This document shows, one piece after another, positions 7,399-15,366 of a DNA stretch of 64,000 bases. This stretch comes from UBA8389 sp942493385 (GTDB lineage: Bacteria > Bacteroidota > Bacteroidia > Bacteroidales > UBA1402): contig OW818699.1 of the NCBI GenBank assembly GCA_942493385.1, positions 2,852,001 through 2,916,000 on the forward strand, read 5' to 3'. Position numbers and translations under genes: made by a program. Numbering within the stretch: position 1 is the first letter of the stretch; each line of letters starts with the position of its first letter. The notes under the pieces are model-generated. The model was not told where the DNA came from, did not search any database, and worked only from the letters and a program-made list of their open reading frames with translations.

Positions 7399-8973
7399 TC
7401 AATCCCTCGTCACCTGACTCTCCCACCAATTCCCATTCGGCTTAAAATCACGCGAAAGCATCCCCTTCCGATCCTTCTCCAACTTCGGCCAAGTCTGATC
7501 CCGAACAGACTTGAGATACGCATTCTCCAGTTCAGCATCATAAATCGGATCATTTACAGGAAATTTCGCATGCGTGCTTTGCAGAAACGCATCCAGCTGG
7601 CCTCTCAATTGCTTTGCTTTGGCTGAATACTTTTTGGCAAGGTCGTTCTTCTCCCCCACATCCACTTTCAAATTGTAGAGCTCATCGCGCCCATCCTCCC
7701 AATAATGAATCAACTTCCAATCCCCTTTTCGGATGATGGAACAAGGCTCGCCACCTTGATTTCCGTAATGCGGATAATGCCATATCAAGGAGCGTTCGGC
7801 TATCGTTTTCCCATTCAGAAGCGGAACCAAGCTGACGCCATCGGCGTGCTGAAGAGGCCTAAACGGCAAGCCGGCCAATTGAAGGATGGTCGGATAAAAG
7901 TCCGTACCGGAAACAGGGACAGCACATTGCTTAGCCTTGTGGTTCATCCAAGGAACAGAAATAAAGTAAGGCTCCCGAATGCCACCCTCCCATTGATAAC
8001 CCTTGCCACCACGAAAGGGCGCATTCGAAGTGGAATAATTATCGCCCGAGGTGACACCCCCATTATCGGCCGTAAAAATAACGATGGTATTTTTGTCCAA
8101 ACCCATTCTTTTGAGTTCAGCAAGCACAATGCCGACAGCATCGTCCATCGATTCAACCAAACCGGCATAAACCGGATTATCCTGCTGCAAACGGTAGGGC
8201 AAGCGCTTTTCCATGGCGAAACCCTGAGGAGCGATACCCATTGCTTCAGCCTTTTCCCGATACTTCGACCATTTTTCCTGAGTCGTTTGAATGGGACCAT
8301 GAACCGCATAAAAGGAAAGATAGGCCAGGAAGGGGCGATTCTTGTTTTCGGCCATGAATTTGACGGTTTCATTGGCAAGCCTTGATTCCAAGTTTTCACC
8401 GGCAGGGCCATCCTTTAGATTCGGATTGTTGTAGGGTGAGAAATAGCCGCCAGCCGGGCTACCGCTGTCCCAACCGCCAACATTGATGTCGAAGCCATGA
8501 TCTTCTGGCCAGGAGCCCTTGCCACCCAGATGCCACTTGCCGGCAAAGAACGTTTTGTAACCAGCCTCCTTGAGCGCTTCGGGCAGGGTAATGCATTCGG
8601 AGGGTAAACTACGAACGTAATCGGGGGGCAACAACTTGGAATGACGGTTCTGCTTTCGCCATTCTTCGCCGGAAGCCTCGCCTATCCAATCGGTGATGCC
8701 ATGCCTGACAGGGAATTGACCGGTAAGGATACTCGCGCGTGATGGGCTGGAGACGGCACAGGCGGCATATCCGTTGGTAAAGACCATGCTCCTGTTGTAA
8801 ATCGCATCGATGTTGGGTGTTTCGTAAAACCGGCTTCCGGTGCAGCTAAGATCCTTGTAACCGAGATCGTCTGCTAGAATGAATACGATATTTGGGTGGT
8901 TGGAATCCTGAGCAAATGCAGCGGCGGTTGAGGCGATGAAGGAAAAAGCGATGGTGCTTTTGTGGATTTTCAT
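7399..8973 (-). CDS. Secreted sulfatase, Ser-type formylglycine precursor
   Basis: This 524-residue sulfatase family hydrolase starts with a signal peptide (hydrophobic stretch to AFAQ, residues 1-22). Family marks are ADDLG (D35-D36, Ca2+ binding), the sulfatase signature with S75-S-P-S-R79 followed by ASILTG, GKWHLGG and TADNGG. Position 75 is Ser, not Cys, so activation to formylglycine would need an anaerobic sulfatase-maturating radical-SAM enzyme, not seen in this window. The substrate is probably a sulfated glycan; the exact one cannot be told. ATG 8973 is preferred to the TTG at 9000 because it places the signal peptide at the N terminus. The gene sits alone between the inverted-repeat element and higBA and has higher GC than the defence genes to its left. 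Confidence 0.92.
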   Translation of the reverse strand: MKIHKSTIAFSFIASTAAAFAQDSNHPNIVFILADDLGYKDLSCTGSRFYETPNIDAIYNRSMVFTNGYAACAVSSPSRASILTGQFPVRHGITDWIGEASGEEWRKQNRHSKLLPPDYVRSLPSECITLPEALKEAGYKTFFAGKWHLGGKGSWPEDHGFDINVGGWDSGSPAGGYFSPYNNPNLKDGPAGENLESRLANETVKFMAENKNRPFLAYLSFYAVHGPIQTTQEKWSKYREKAEAMGIAPQGFAMEKRLPYRLQQDNPVYAGLVESMDDAVGIVLAELKRMGLDKNTIVIFTADNGGVTSGDNYSTSNAPFRGGKGYQWEGGIREPYFISVPWMNHKAKQCAVPVSGTDFYPTILQLAGLPFRPLQHADGVSLVPLLNGKTIAERSLIWHYPHYGNQGGEPCSIIRKGDWKLIHYWEDGRDELYNLKVDVGEKNDLAKKYSAKAKQLRGQLDAFLQSTHAKFPVNDPIYDAELENAYLKSVRDQTWPKLEKDRKGMLSRDFKPNGNWWESQVTRD

Positions 8974-9021
8974 GGCGATGTTTTGGAATGGTTTCTGCAA
9001 ATAAAGTTCTATGTTGAAAAA

Positions 9022-9462
9022 CTAGGCACTAATTGCGGATAGTTGAGATCTTCTGCGTTTGACATTATTAGTTGGGCTACCATTGTCGGTCAGCAGTTTA
9101 TAGGGACGATTAAAAGCTTCTTGAGACACTTTAAAATAAGTCGATAATGCTCTTATTACTTCTTTAGAAAAACCTTTTTGGTAACTCAGTATTTTTGAGA
9201 CTGTGCCTTTTGTTATTCCCAAGATTTCTACCAAATCTTTTGCTTTTAATTGATGTTCATTCAAGAGTTCCTTCAATAATTGAACAGGGTCAAGTTCATT
9301 AAAAGTATTGTGTTCAATGTCCCATTTTTCAATCAGTAATGTTATCAAATCAATTTCATCTTGCACATCAGCATTGTCAAGCTCAGTCAAGTGTTCCAGG
9401 CTATTACAATAATTTCTATATTGCTCAATCGATTTGATTAATGTGTATTTGAGTGTATCCAT
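9022..9462 (-). CDS. higA: HigA-type antitoxin with XRE helix-turn-helix
   Basis: This 146-residue protein carries a helix-turn-helix near residues 75-125 (KDLVEILGITKGTVSKILS), preceded by an acidic N-terminal helical region and followed by a basic tail. It lies 17 bases downstream of a HigB-type toxin on the same strand, the toxin-first order typical of higBA. It should neutralise HigB and repress the operon by binding near 9825-9857. Confidence 0.88.
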   Translation of the reverse strand: MDTLKYTLIKSIEQYRNYCNSLEHLTELDNADVQDEIDLITLLIEKWDIEHNTFNELDPVQLLKELLNEHQLKAKDLVEILGITKGTVSKILSYQKGFSKEVIRALSTYFKVSQEAFNRPYKLLTDNGSPTNNVKRRRSQLSAISA

Positions 9463-9479
9463 ATTACTGAGATAATTTA

Positions 9480-9812
9480 TTAAAATGAACTGACATAAAA
9501 TTGTTTACCTTCTTTACACAACTTTGAATATTCTGCGTGAGTTCCTATCCATTTAACATAAAAATGTACCCGTTTAGCTCCAAAACAGTATTTACAAATG
9601 AGTCGATATGTATTGCCCCCAATATTAAAAACTATTCTGTTTGAGCCATTACCAAGAATATCTGCACTGTTAAAGGTCATGATTATATCATTTGGTGCAT
9701 TCCAATCTGCAAACCTTATCATGGAAACCCAATTTTCCAAAGATGGTCTACTCCGCGCGTTTTCAATCATGTATTCCTCAAGAGTCTGCTCGCTAATTAA
9801 ATGTACTTTCAT
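9480..9812 (-). CDS. higB: HigB-type mRNA interferase toxin
   Basis: This 110-residue protein fits the HigB_toxin family: the W-N-A-P-N-D-I segment, then RIVFNIGGNTYRLI, and the C-terminal WIGTHAEY motif typical of the family. HigB toxins cleave translating mRNA on the ribosome. ATG 9812 is preferred to TTG 9827, since a TAnnTTTG box at 9825-9832 overlaps the latter. It is partnered with the HigA-like gene downstream. Confidence 0.9.
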   Translation of the reverse strand: MKVHLISEQTLEEYMIENARSRPSLENWVSMIRFADWNAPNDIIMTFNSADILGNGSNRIVFNIGGNTYRLICKYCFGAKRVHFYVKWIGTHAEYSKLCKEGKQFYVSSF

Positions 9813-9824
9813 GTTTGGTATTTG

Positions 9825-9857
9825 CAAATATACACATTATGTTTCACAAAAGGAAAC
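9825..9857 (-). promoter_or_regulatory. higBA promoter with candidate operator
   Basis: On the minus strand TATATTTG (9832-9825) fits the Bacteroidota -7 box TAnnTTTG, 12 bases from the higB ATG. Directly upstream, GTTTC (9841-9845) and GAAAC (9853-9857) form a 5-7-5 palindrome that could bind HigA. No clear -33 element is visible. Confidence 0.5.
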
Positions 9858-9992
9858 TTATCCCCTATTATTATCAACTACCAAAATAAAAATTATGATA
9901 AACCTTTTACTGTGATGTTAATAATAACGAGGATAAATATACTCATATTTATTTACATTAATATGTTTATATTTTAATATTGAAAAACAGAA

Positions 9993-10032
9993 AAACGCAG
10001 CCCCTTTAAACAGTTCCCCAAGCCGAACATCC
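9993..10032 (+). repeat. Copy 2 of the 40-base dispersed repeat, decayed half element
   Basis: This matches 7078-7117 at 32 of 40 positions by eye. Its opposite inverted arm is absent, so it appears to be a remnant. It lies in the 290-base divergent region between higB and the xre antitoxin; apart from this repeat and the two operators the region holds nothing recognisable. Confidence 0.6.
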
Positions 10033-10056
10033 TTTTTAATGGAATATTTTTTTTGC

Positions 10057-10093
10057 ATTTGCAGCAAATCTGTTGTATATTTACAGCAAATCT
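10057..10093 (+). promoter_or_regulatory. Twin operator-like repeats before the xre/res genes
   Basis: ATTTGCAGCAAATCT (10057-10071) and ATTTACAGCAAATCT (10079-10093) differ at one position and are spaced 22 bp apart, about two helical turns. They end 9 bases before the antitoxin ATG. This is a typical layout for autorepression by an Xre antitoxin; the binding is inferred. Confidence 0.6.
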
Positions 10094-10102
10094 ACTGCAA
10101 CT

Positions 10103-10576
10103 ATGAAAGCCAAGGATTACCCTACAAAAAAAGAAACCGAATCGCCTTACAAGGTGAAAGAGCGGACGTTTGAATATGCCGACAAAACGTATCGGTGGAC
10201 CAACAATATGGAGCGGATACGAGTGATTCGGGAGGGTATACCGTACGATTCGCTCGATTTTATCAGTAGCCAACTAAACGTTTCCGTCAAGGCTGCGCTA
10301 GCCATAGTGGGCATGCCACAGACCACATACAACAAGAAAAAGAACGACCATTCGTTGCTGGACCAGCGGAACAGCGAGTTGATTTTGCTCATTATCGAAC
10401 TGATTCAGTATGGGCAAGAGGTCTTCAACCAAGAAAAGGAGAAGTACCAGCGTTGGCTGAAAAAGCCTAATAGTTCGTTGGGAGGACAAACGCCAGAAAG
10501 TATGCTGGATACCACGTCGGGCATTGAGGAAGTTCGGAAATGTCTGAGTAGAATCGAATACGGAATAATGGCCTGA
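10103..10576 (+). CDS. Xre/MbcA/ParS-type antitoxin of a RES toxin
   Basis: This 157-residue protein has an Xre-like central helical region (residues about 50-80, ISSQLNVSVKAALAIVG) and a C-terminal DUF2384-type domain recognisable from WLKKPNSSLGGQTPESML and the final RIEYGIMA. Such proteins block the RES toxin active site and repress their own promoter. ATG 10103 is chosen because the TTG at 10073 lies between the two operator repeats. The stop overlaps the start of the toxin gene by one base (TGATG), indicating translational coupling. Confidence 0.88.
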   Translation: MKAKDYPTKKETESPYKVKERTFEYADKTYRWTNNMERIRVIREGIPYDSLDFISSQLNVSVKAALAIVGMPQTTYNKKKNDHSLLDQRNSELILLIIELIQYGQEVFNQEKEKYQRWLKKPNSSLGGQTPESMLDTTSGIEEVRKCLSRIEYGIMA

Positions 10577-11052
10577 TGAAAGTATTCAGAATTGAGCGGG
10601 AGAAGTACCTGAACACCACTTTGTCGGGCATTGGTGCTTCCATGGATGACGGCAACCGTTGGAACAGTCGTTTCACTCGGTTGGTTTATACGGCCGAAAG
10701 TAGGGCATTGGCATTGCTCGAGGTAGCTGTCCATCTTGATTTGAGCGAGGACTTGCCAACAGATCGTTTCTTGGTCGAAATCGAGGTTCCTGACGATGCG
10801 GTTTTACAGGAAATCCGGTTCGAGGAACTTCCGGCAGACTGGAATGAGCAGCCGCCCACTACCAGCACACAGGCCATCGGTGATGATTTCGTACTAAAAA
10901 ACGCGGCCTTGATTTTGAAAGTGCCCAACTGCATCGTTCCCGATGAATTCAATTATTTAATCAACCCGCATCACGTTGAAATGCAGGGGGTTCGGGTATG
11001 CAAGGCGTTGGCGATGGGGTTTGATGGTCGGTTGGCTAGAAAAAGTGAGTGA
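10576..11052 (+). CDS. RES-domain toxin
   Basis: This 158-residue protein is a RES family toxin, a group that depletes NAD+ when freed from its antitoxin. The family core is visible: GNRWNSRFTRLVYTAES near residues 25-45 with the conserved Arg, Tyr and Glu, then ALALLEVAVHL. A later Asn- and Pro-rich segment with INPHH fits the C-terminal part of the fold. Length is normal for the family. It overlaps the antitoxin stop codon. Confidence 0.9.
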   Translation: MKVFRIEREKYLNTTLSGIGASMDDGNRWNSRFTRLVYTAESRALALLEVAVHLDLSEDLPTDRFLVEIEVPDDAVLQEIRFEELPADWNEQPPTTSTQAIGDDFVLKNAALILKVPNCIVPDEFNYLINPHHVEMQGVRVCKALAMGFDGRLARKSE

Positions 11053-11062
11053 TTAGTGCAAC

Positions 11063-11980
11063 TTACTTGATTTCAATAATCTGCTCCTCGACCTTCAACA
11101 TATTGTCCGCCTCAATTTCCTTGGTCACGATGGAAGAAATGATCCAACCCCAATTATGAATCTGAGCAGTCGTGTAGGTGATGTTCTTGAAACTAGGGAA
11201 ATCCTCCTTTTTGGGAAGCGGAATGGACATGGTTGAAGCCATTTTAGTGAGGTACTCGTAGGCAGCGTTCCACAATTGCACTGAGTCCACCGTATTGGTC
11301 ATACAAATGGTGGAATAGGAATCGGTTGCATTGAGCGTATCCACCCAAATAACCACTTCAGCATCAAAAGGCTTTCCGCCATACCTATTGGGCATCTGAA
11401 TTGTTGACTCAATATCCTCACCATACTTATACGACCCGCCATGGAACGTATAAAACTGTTGAATCTCCTCAATCAAGGCCGCCTCGATGGATGCCTTCGA
11501 CTGAAATAACGCCATTTGCTGTTTCAATAACGAATCAAAATTGGGGATTTGTTTAAACTCCTTCTGTAAAACCTTGAACAACCTCATTGTTTCCTTTCGG
11601 ACATCCTTCCAATTGACCAACTCCTCAAAAACGCCCATTTCATTCGTCTTGATGATAGCCTTATTCAATTTGGTCGCCTCTATGAGCTTTTTCATGAAAG
11701 GTTGCTCCGACTCCACGTTGAAATTCGAATAATCCCACTGAATGGTATACGACTTAGCCGTCGAATCGATGATGGTGATGTCCACATCGTAGGTATAGAG
11801 CACTCTGCTTGTGGTGTCCCACTTGGAGACCTTATACTCCTCATGCGAAACCGTATACGACTGCTTCTCATTTCGGTCCCAATAGCCAATGACCTGCACT
11901 GTAGAATCTTCCATATTGATTTGACCCATACAAACAGCCACATTGACCAAAAAGAAAGCAAAAAGAAGGAACTTTTTCAT
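11063..11980 (-). CDS. Secreted protein of unknown function
   Basis: This 305-residue protein begins with a signal peptide (MKKFLLFAFFLVNVAVCMGQ) and should be periplasmic or outer-membrane associated. The body is polar and predicted mixed alpha/beta without a motif I recognise. Its start (a Lys/Tyr-rich strand YTVSHEEYKV) and its end (KVEEQIIEIK) resemble the protein at 14402-15310, which has KGKTYTIKSVTKQ and ends ETILKIK, so the two may be distant paralogues of a DUF6263-like family. It is the last of three closely spaced genes on this strand, 21 bases after the outer-membrane barrel gene. Confidence 0.7.
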   Translation of the reverse strand: MKKFLLFAFFLVNVAVCMGQINMEDSTVQVIGYWDRNEKQSYTVSHEEYKVSKWDTTSRVLYTYDVDITIIDSTAKSYTIQWDYSNFNVESEQPFMKKLIEATKLNKAIIKTNEMGVFEELVNWKDVRKETMRLFKVLQKEFKQIPNFDSLLKQQMALFQSKASIEAALIEEIQQFYTFHGGSYKYGEDIESTIQMPNRYGGKPFDAEVVIWVDTLNATDSYSTICMTNTVDSVQLWNAAYEYLTKMASTMSIPLPKKEDFPSFKNITYTTAQIHNWGWIISSIVTKEIEADNMLKVEEQIIEIK

Positions 11981-12001
11981 ATCGAACTATACAATAATAG
12001 A

Positions 12002-14398
12002 CTACAACCCCACCGGCATCTTCAACATCGGGTTCGACACATCCTGCTGCTCTTCCGTCCGTTTAGCGCGTTCCTTCATGGTGCTACCCATCTTGAAACT
12101 GTACACATAGAGCAACATAAAGCCATAATCTTTGCGCAAGTAGTTGTTGCTTACTTGCGTGAAGTTGTTGTTGCGGATGGTGCTGGTGGATTTAAAGAAG
12201 TAGTTGGAGAAGGGATTGTACACCATCAGGCGCAGGGTGCTGTTGTTCTTGAATTGCTTGCCCAGACCGAGGAGGTACATCATCGAATTCTTGGAGACCG
12301 TTTGACCGTCCAGAACCGGACCACTCACGTTGACCATGGCCATCCAATTGAAGTTGTATGGCAACTGGCTCATTGCAAACGAGTTCCAGTTCCAACTGCT
12401 ACGACTCATGGCTGAAATCTGATCCAGGTAAGCGTCCACGTGGTAGAAGGTGTAGCGGAAGTTGGAGTTCAGCATGATGGGCCCGAGCTGAGAATTCACC
12501 GCCAGAGCGCTACCGTATTCATAACCGTCCGAAACATTGGTCGGAGTGCTTTCGTACAAGCCAGAAACTGGATTCTTGCTCAGAATGGTCTGAATCAAAC
12601 CCGTCTTGTTTTCGTAAAAAAGCTGAGGTGACAAATTGAAAACCAGACTCTTGTGCGAAATCTTCCAATTGTAGGTCAGTTGGAAATTGTCGCGGTAGGC
12701 AGGTTTGAGGTTCATATTCCCCTTGGCGATGGTTTGGCTGTCGACGGCGCTTACCATCGGGTTCAGTTGGTCGGTGGATGGACGGATGACTCTGCGCGAA
12801 TAGGCCAGCTTGATGCTGTTGTCCTGGTTCAGCCGCCAGAAACCGTTCAGGTAAGGAAGCAACGAATAGTAGGTACTCGGACTGGAGCCGTTGATGACTA
12901 CCCGGGAACTCTCAAAGCGTGAGCCCAACTTGATGTTTCCTTTGCTCAGCGTACGTGACAACTCAGCATAACCACCTAGACGACCGTCTATGTAATCCAT
13001 GTCGGTGGCACTCAGCAAGGCGCTCGTGTTGTCCGTCTGATAGTTGTTCCAGTTGCCGTTGATGCCGACATTAAAGAAATAAACACTGTCGAACGGCAGG
13101 TTGTAGTTGGTCTGGCCAGTCAGTGTCTTCACGTTGGTCTTGGAAAGTTCGTTTTGCCAAGGGGTCTGGTAGAGATCCGAAGAGTCGGCTGCATCGTAGT
13201 AGAGGTTGCGGAAATCGGTCTCGGTCCGGTTGCCCAGGCTGTTGTAGTATTTGATTTCAGCCTCCAGGCCGTGTTGCGTTTTCTTATTGAAGGAATGCTT
13301 GTAAAACAGCGAGGAAGTAAGGCCTCCGGTGTTCTGGATGGTGGTGCTTTCCGTCTTGTACATGCTGTTGATGCCACCGATGGAATTGTGATACCAGGAA
13401 TTGTTGGCCATGTCGATGCCTATGTTGTTGTAGGCCAGATTGAAGCTGATGTCGTTGTTTTCGTCGGGATCGTAGATGAATCCCAAATTGACATTGGCCA
13501 GACCGACATTGACGTTCTGGTTGCCCGACTGCGAAGAGATGTCTGCCCCGGCGGTACGGTTCATCTTCGACTCAATGCCAACTTTTTGTGCAATGGCATT
13601 GGCGGCGACGTAATAGGAGATCTTTTCCAATCCATAATCCAAACTACCATTCAGAAGACCGACGTAGGAATCGGTATTGATGGGAAATGCACCGGCGTAA
13701 GCCATACCCTTAAGCCCGTAACGCATGGCAGGATTCGTCACCACATTGATGACCGCATCCACGTCTGAATCGTATTTTCCGGATGGGCTGGTGATGATTT
13801 CCATCTTGCTGATTTGCGAGGGATGCAAGCGTTTGAGGTATCCTTTGTCGCGGCTGATGCCATCCACTTCGATCTTGATGTTGGACTTGCCGTTCACCGT
13901 GATGTCCTCGTTGAGGTAATCCACTTGCACGGAAGGAATCTTGCGGAGCACATCCACCCCATCGCTGGAGGTTTTCTGAATGCCCTCGGGTATGCCGTAA
14001 ACCGTTCGATCGCCCAGTTCGGTCACACTGACCTTTACGCCTTTAACGACAATTTCCTTTAGGTTGAATTGAGCGGGATCCAAGGCCAGAGTGCCCAAAT
14101 TATTGATCATGCCAGAGGATTTGCGCGAGACGGGAAGCACGAAGTCCTTGTATATCAGATGCCGCACACGGACACAATAGAGACTGGCCGTATCAGCCTT
14201 GTAAAGCATGAACAAACCGTCCGAGGTCGATTTGATGGATTCCACCATAGTACTGTCCGGTAGACGCAGCAATTCAACATTGGCGCCTTCCACAGGCTTG
14301 GTATCTAGTTTGTCGGTGACCACGCCGGTAAGTACAAGTCTGGCGTTTGCTTGAAAAGCCGCTGTCAAGCAAAAAAGGAGGAGGAAAAGTTTACGCAT
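12002..14398 (-). CDS. TonB-receptor-like outer-membrane beta-barrel protein (OMP_b-brl family)
   Basis: This 798-residue protein has a signal peptide (residues 1-19), a carboxypeptidase-regulatory-like beta domain (about 22-110, LTGVVTDKLDTKPVEGANV), a plug-like domain (about 125-235, with VLRKIPSVQVD and IEVDGISRD) and a long C-terminal barrel of the OMP_b-brl_3 type. Proteins of this group resemble SusC/TonB-dependent receptors but usually have no SusD partner, and none is adjacent here. The ligand is unknown. The gene is 3 bases downstream of a secreted DUF6263-like gene and 21 bases upstream of another secreted protein, so a three-gene envelope operon is likely. Confidence 0.85.
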   Translation of the reverse strand: MRKLFLLLFCLTAAFQANARLVLTGVVTDKLDTKPVEGANVELLRLPDSTMVESIKSTSDGLFMLYKADTASLYCVRVRHLIYKDFVLPVSRKSSGMINNLGTLALDPAQFNLKEIVVKGVKVSVTELGDRTVYGIPEGIQKTSSDGVDVLRKIPSVQVDYLNEDITVNGKSNIKIEVDGISRDKGYLKRLHPSQISKMEIITSPSGKYDSDVDAVINVVTNPAMRYGLKGMAYAGAFPINTDSYVGLLNGSLDYGLEKISYYVAANAIAQKVGIESKMNRTAGADISSQSGNQNVNVGLANVNLGFIYDPDENNDISFNLAYNNIGIDMANNSWYHNSIGGINSMYKTESTTIQNTGGLTSSLFYKHSFNKKTQHGLEAEIKYYNSLGNRTETDFRNLYYDAADSSDLYQTPWQNELSKTNVKTLTGQTNYNLPFDSVYFFNVGINGNWNNYQTDNTSALLSATDMDYIDGRLGGYAELSRTLSKGNIKLGSRFESSRVVINGSSPSTYYSLLPYLNGFWRLNQDNSIKLAYSRRVIRPSTDQLNPMVSAVDSQTIAKGNMNLKPAYRDNFQLTYNWKISHKSLVFNLSPQLFYENKTGLIQTILSKNPVSGLYESTPTNVSDGYEYGSALAVNSQLGPIMLNSNFRYTFYHVDAYLDQISAMSRSSWNWNSFAMSQLPYNFNWMAMVNVSGPVLDGQTVSKNSMMYLLGLGKQFKNNSTLRLMVYNPFSNYFFKSTSTIRNNNFTQVSNNYLRKDYGFMLLYVYSFKMGSTMKERAKRTEEQQDVSNPMLKMPVGL

Positions 14399-14401
14399 CG
14401 C

Positions 14402-15310
14402 TTATTTGATCTTCAATATGGTTTCAGCTTGGGCTTCGATTTTGAGGTCCACTTTATATTCGGCTCCACCACTGACCGCCGTGACGGTACCTTCCATCTT
14501 GTTTTTTTCGGTTTGAGTCGAGATCATGCCGTTGGCCAGTTCCACACGGATGTCGTAGGTGGCACTTCCCTTGATGGGTTGGTCAATCTTGATGGAGGGG
14601 TTGCTAGAAGGCATCGATTCGATTTCGGAGGTGGCTGAAAGTGCGACTTGGCCGTTTTCGACGGCTTTGAGCGTGTAAGTATTATAGACCAAGAAAGCAA
14701 TATCGCTCACAGTCATTATGTAGGACGACTCCCAACTGTCGTTCACTTTCACGGGTTTGTCGGTGAGGTGGGCGAAAATGGGCTCGATACTACTCTTAAG
14801 GGCTGATTCCTTGAGCAACATGGTTGCCTGAGTCTTGGCTTCGTCCTTTTTGGAATCTGGCAAGGAGTCGATAAAGAGCATCACATTGGTCTTGAACTCG
14901 TTCAGGTTGGTGAAAGCCATGAATTTACCAGCGGTGCTGAACTTCGCCTTCAGCGGGTACAAACTCATCTTGTTTTGAAGGCGTTCCTGCGGATTGGTTC
15001 CAGGTTGGGCGGAGCTTGTTTCCTTGTTGTACATGGCTGAACTGATCTTGTTGGCCACGGTGTCAAAGCGCACTTCCAACTCCATAAAGTCGCTTTCTAG
15101 GCTCAAAAGTTTGAAGCTTGTCACGCGGTTGGCCAAGACATTCACCACCATGGATTGCCCGGCAACACCTTGCTGCATGGTTTGTTTGGTAACGGATTTG
15201 ATCGTATAGGTTTTGCCTTTTTCAAGGTTAAGCTTCAGAGCAACTGGAGTTTGAGCCATGAGTGAAACACTCAGCAGGGTGAAAAGCAGGAATGAAAAGA
15301 AGGTTTTCAT
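14402..15310 (-). CDS. Secreted DUF6263-like protein
   Basis: This 302-residue protein has a signal peptide (MKTFFSFLLFTLLSVSLMAQ) and a body beginning LKLNLEKGKTYTIKS, which fits the DUF6263 group of Bacteroidota secreted proteins of unknown role. ATG 15310 is used because the upstream extension to 15481 would run into the preceding gene and displace the signal peptide. It is the first gene of the cluster with the barrel protein. Confidence 0.75.
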   Translation of the reverse strand: MKTFFSFLLFTLLSVSLMAQTPVALKLNLEKGKTYTIKSVTKQTMQQGVAGQSMVVNVLANRVTSFKLLSLESDFMELEVRFDTVANKISSAMYNKETSSAQPGTNPQERLQNKMSLYPLKAKFSTAGKFMAFTNLNEFKTNVMLFIDSLPDSKKDEAKTQATMLLKESALKSSIEPIFAHLTDKPVKVNDSWESSYIMTVSDIAFLVYNTYTLKAVENGQVALSATSEIESMPSSNPSIKIDQPIKGSATYDIRVELANGMISTQTEKNKMEGTVTAVSGGAEYKVDLKIEAQAETILKIK

Positions 15311-15366
15311 GACGGTTTGTTTAGGAAAATAAAAAAAGATAGGGACAAATATAATCGTTTTTGCAA

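Noticed and set aside
7043..7429. 128-codon open frame on the minus strand across the 276-bp element
   Set aside because: It spans the inverted repeats, is rich in Arg and Ser without a fold or start signal, and overlaps the end of the sulfatase gene; it is best explained as chance coding in a repeat.
13154..13768. Long plus-strand frames opposite the outer-membrane barrel gene
   Set aside because: They are antisense to a gene with clear domains and have no recognisable protein features; similar antisense frames in carB, valS and rhaA were dropped for the same reason.
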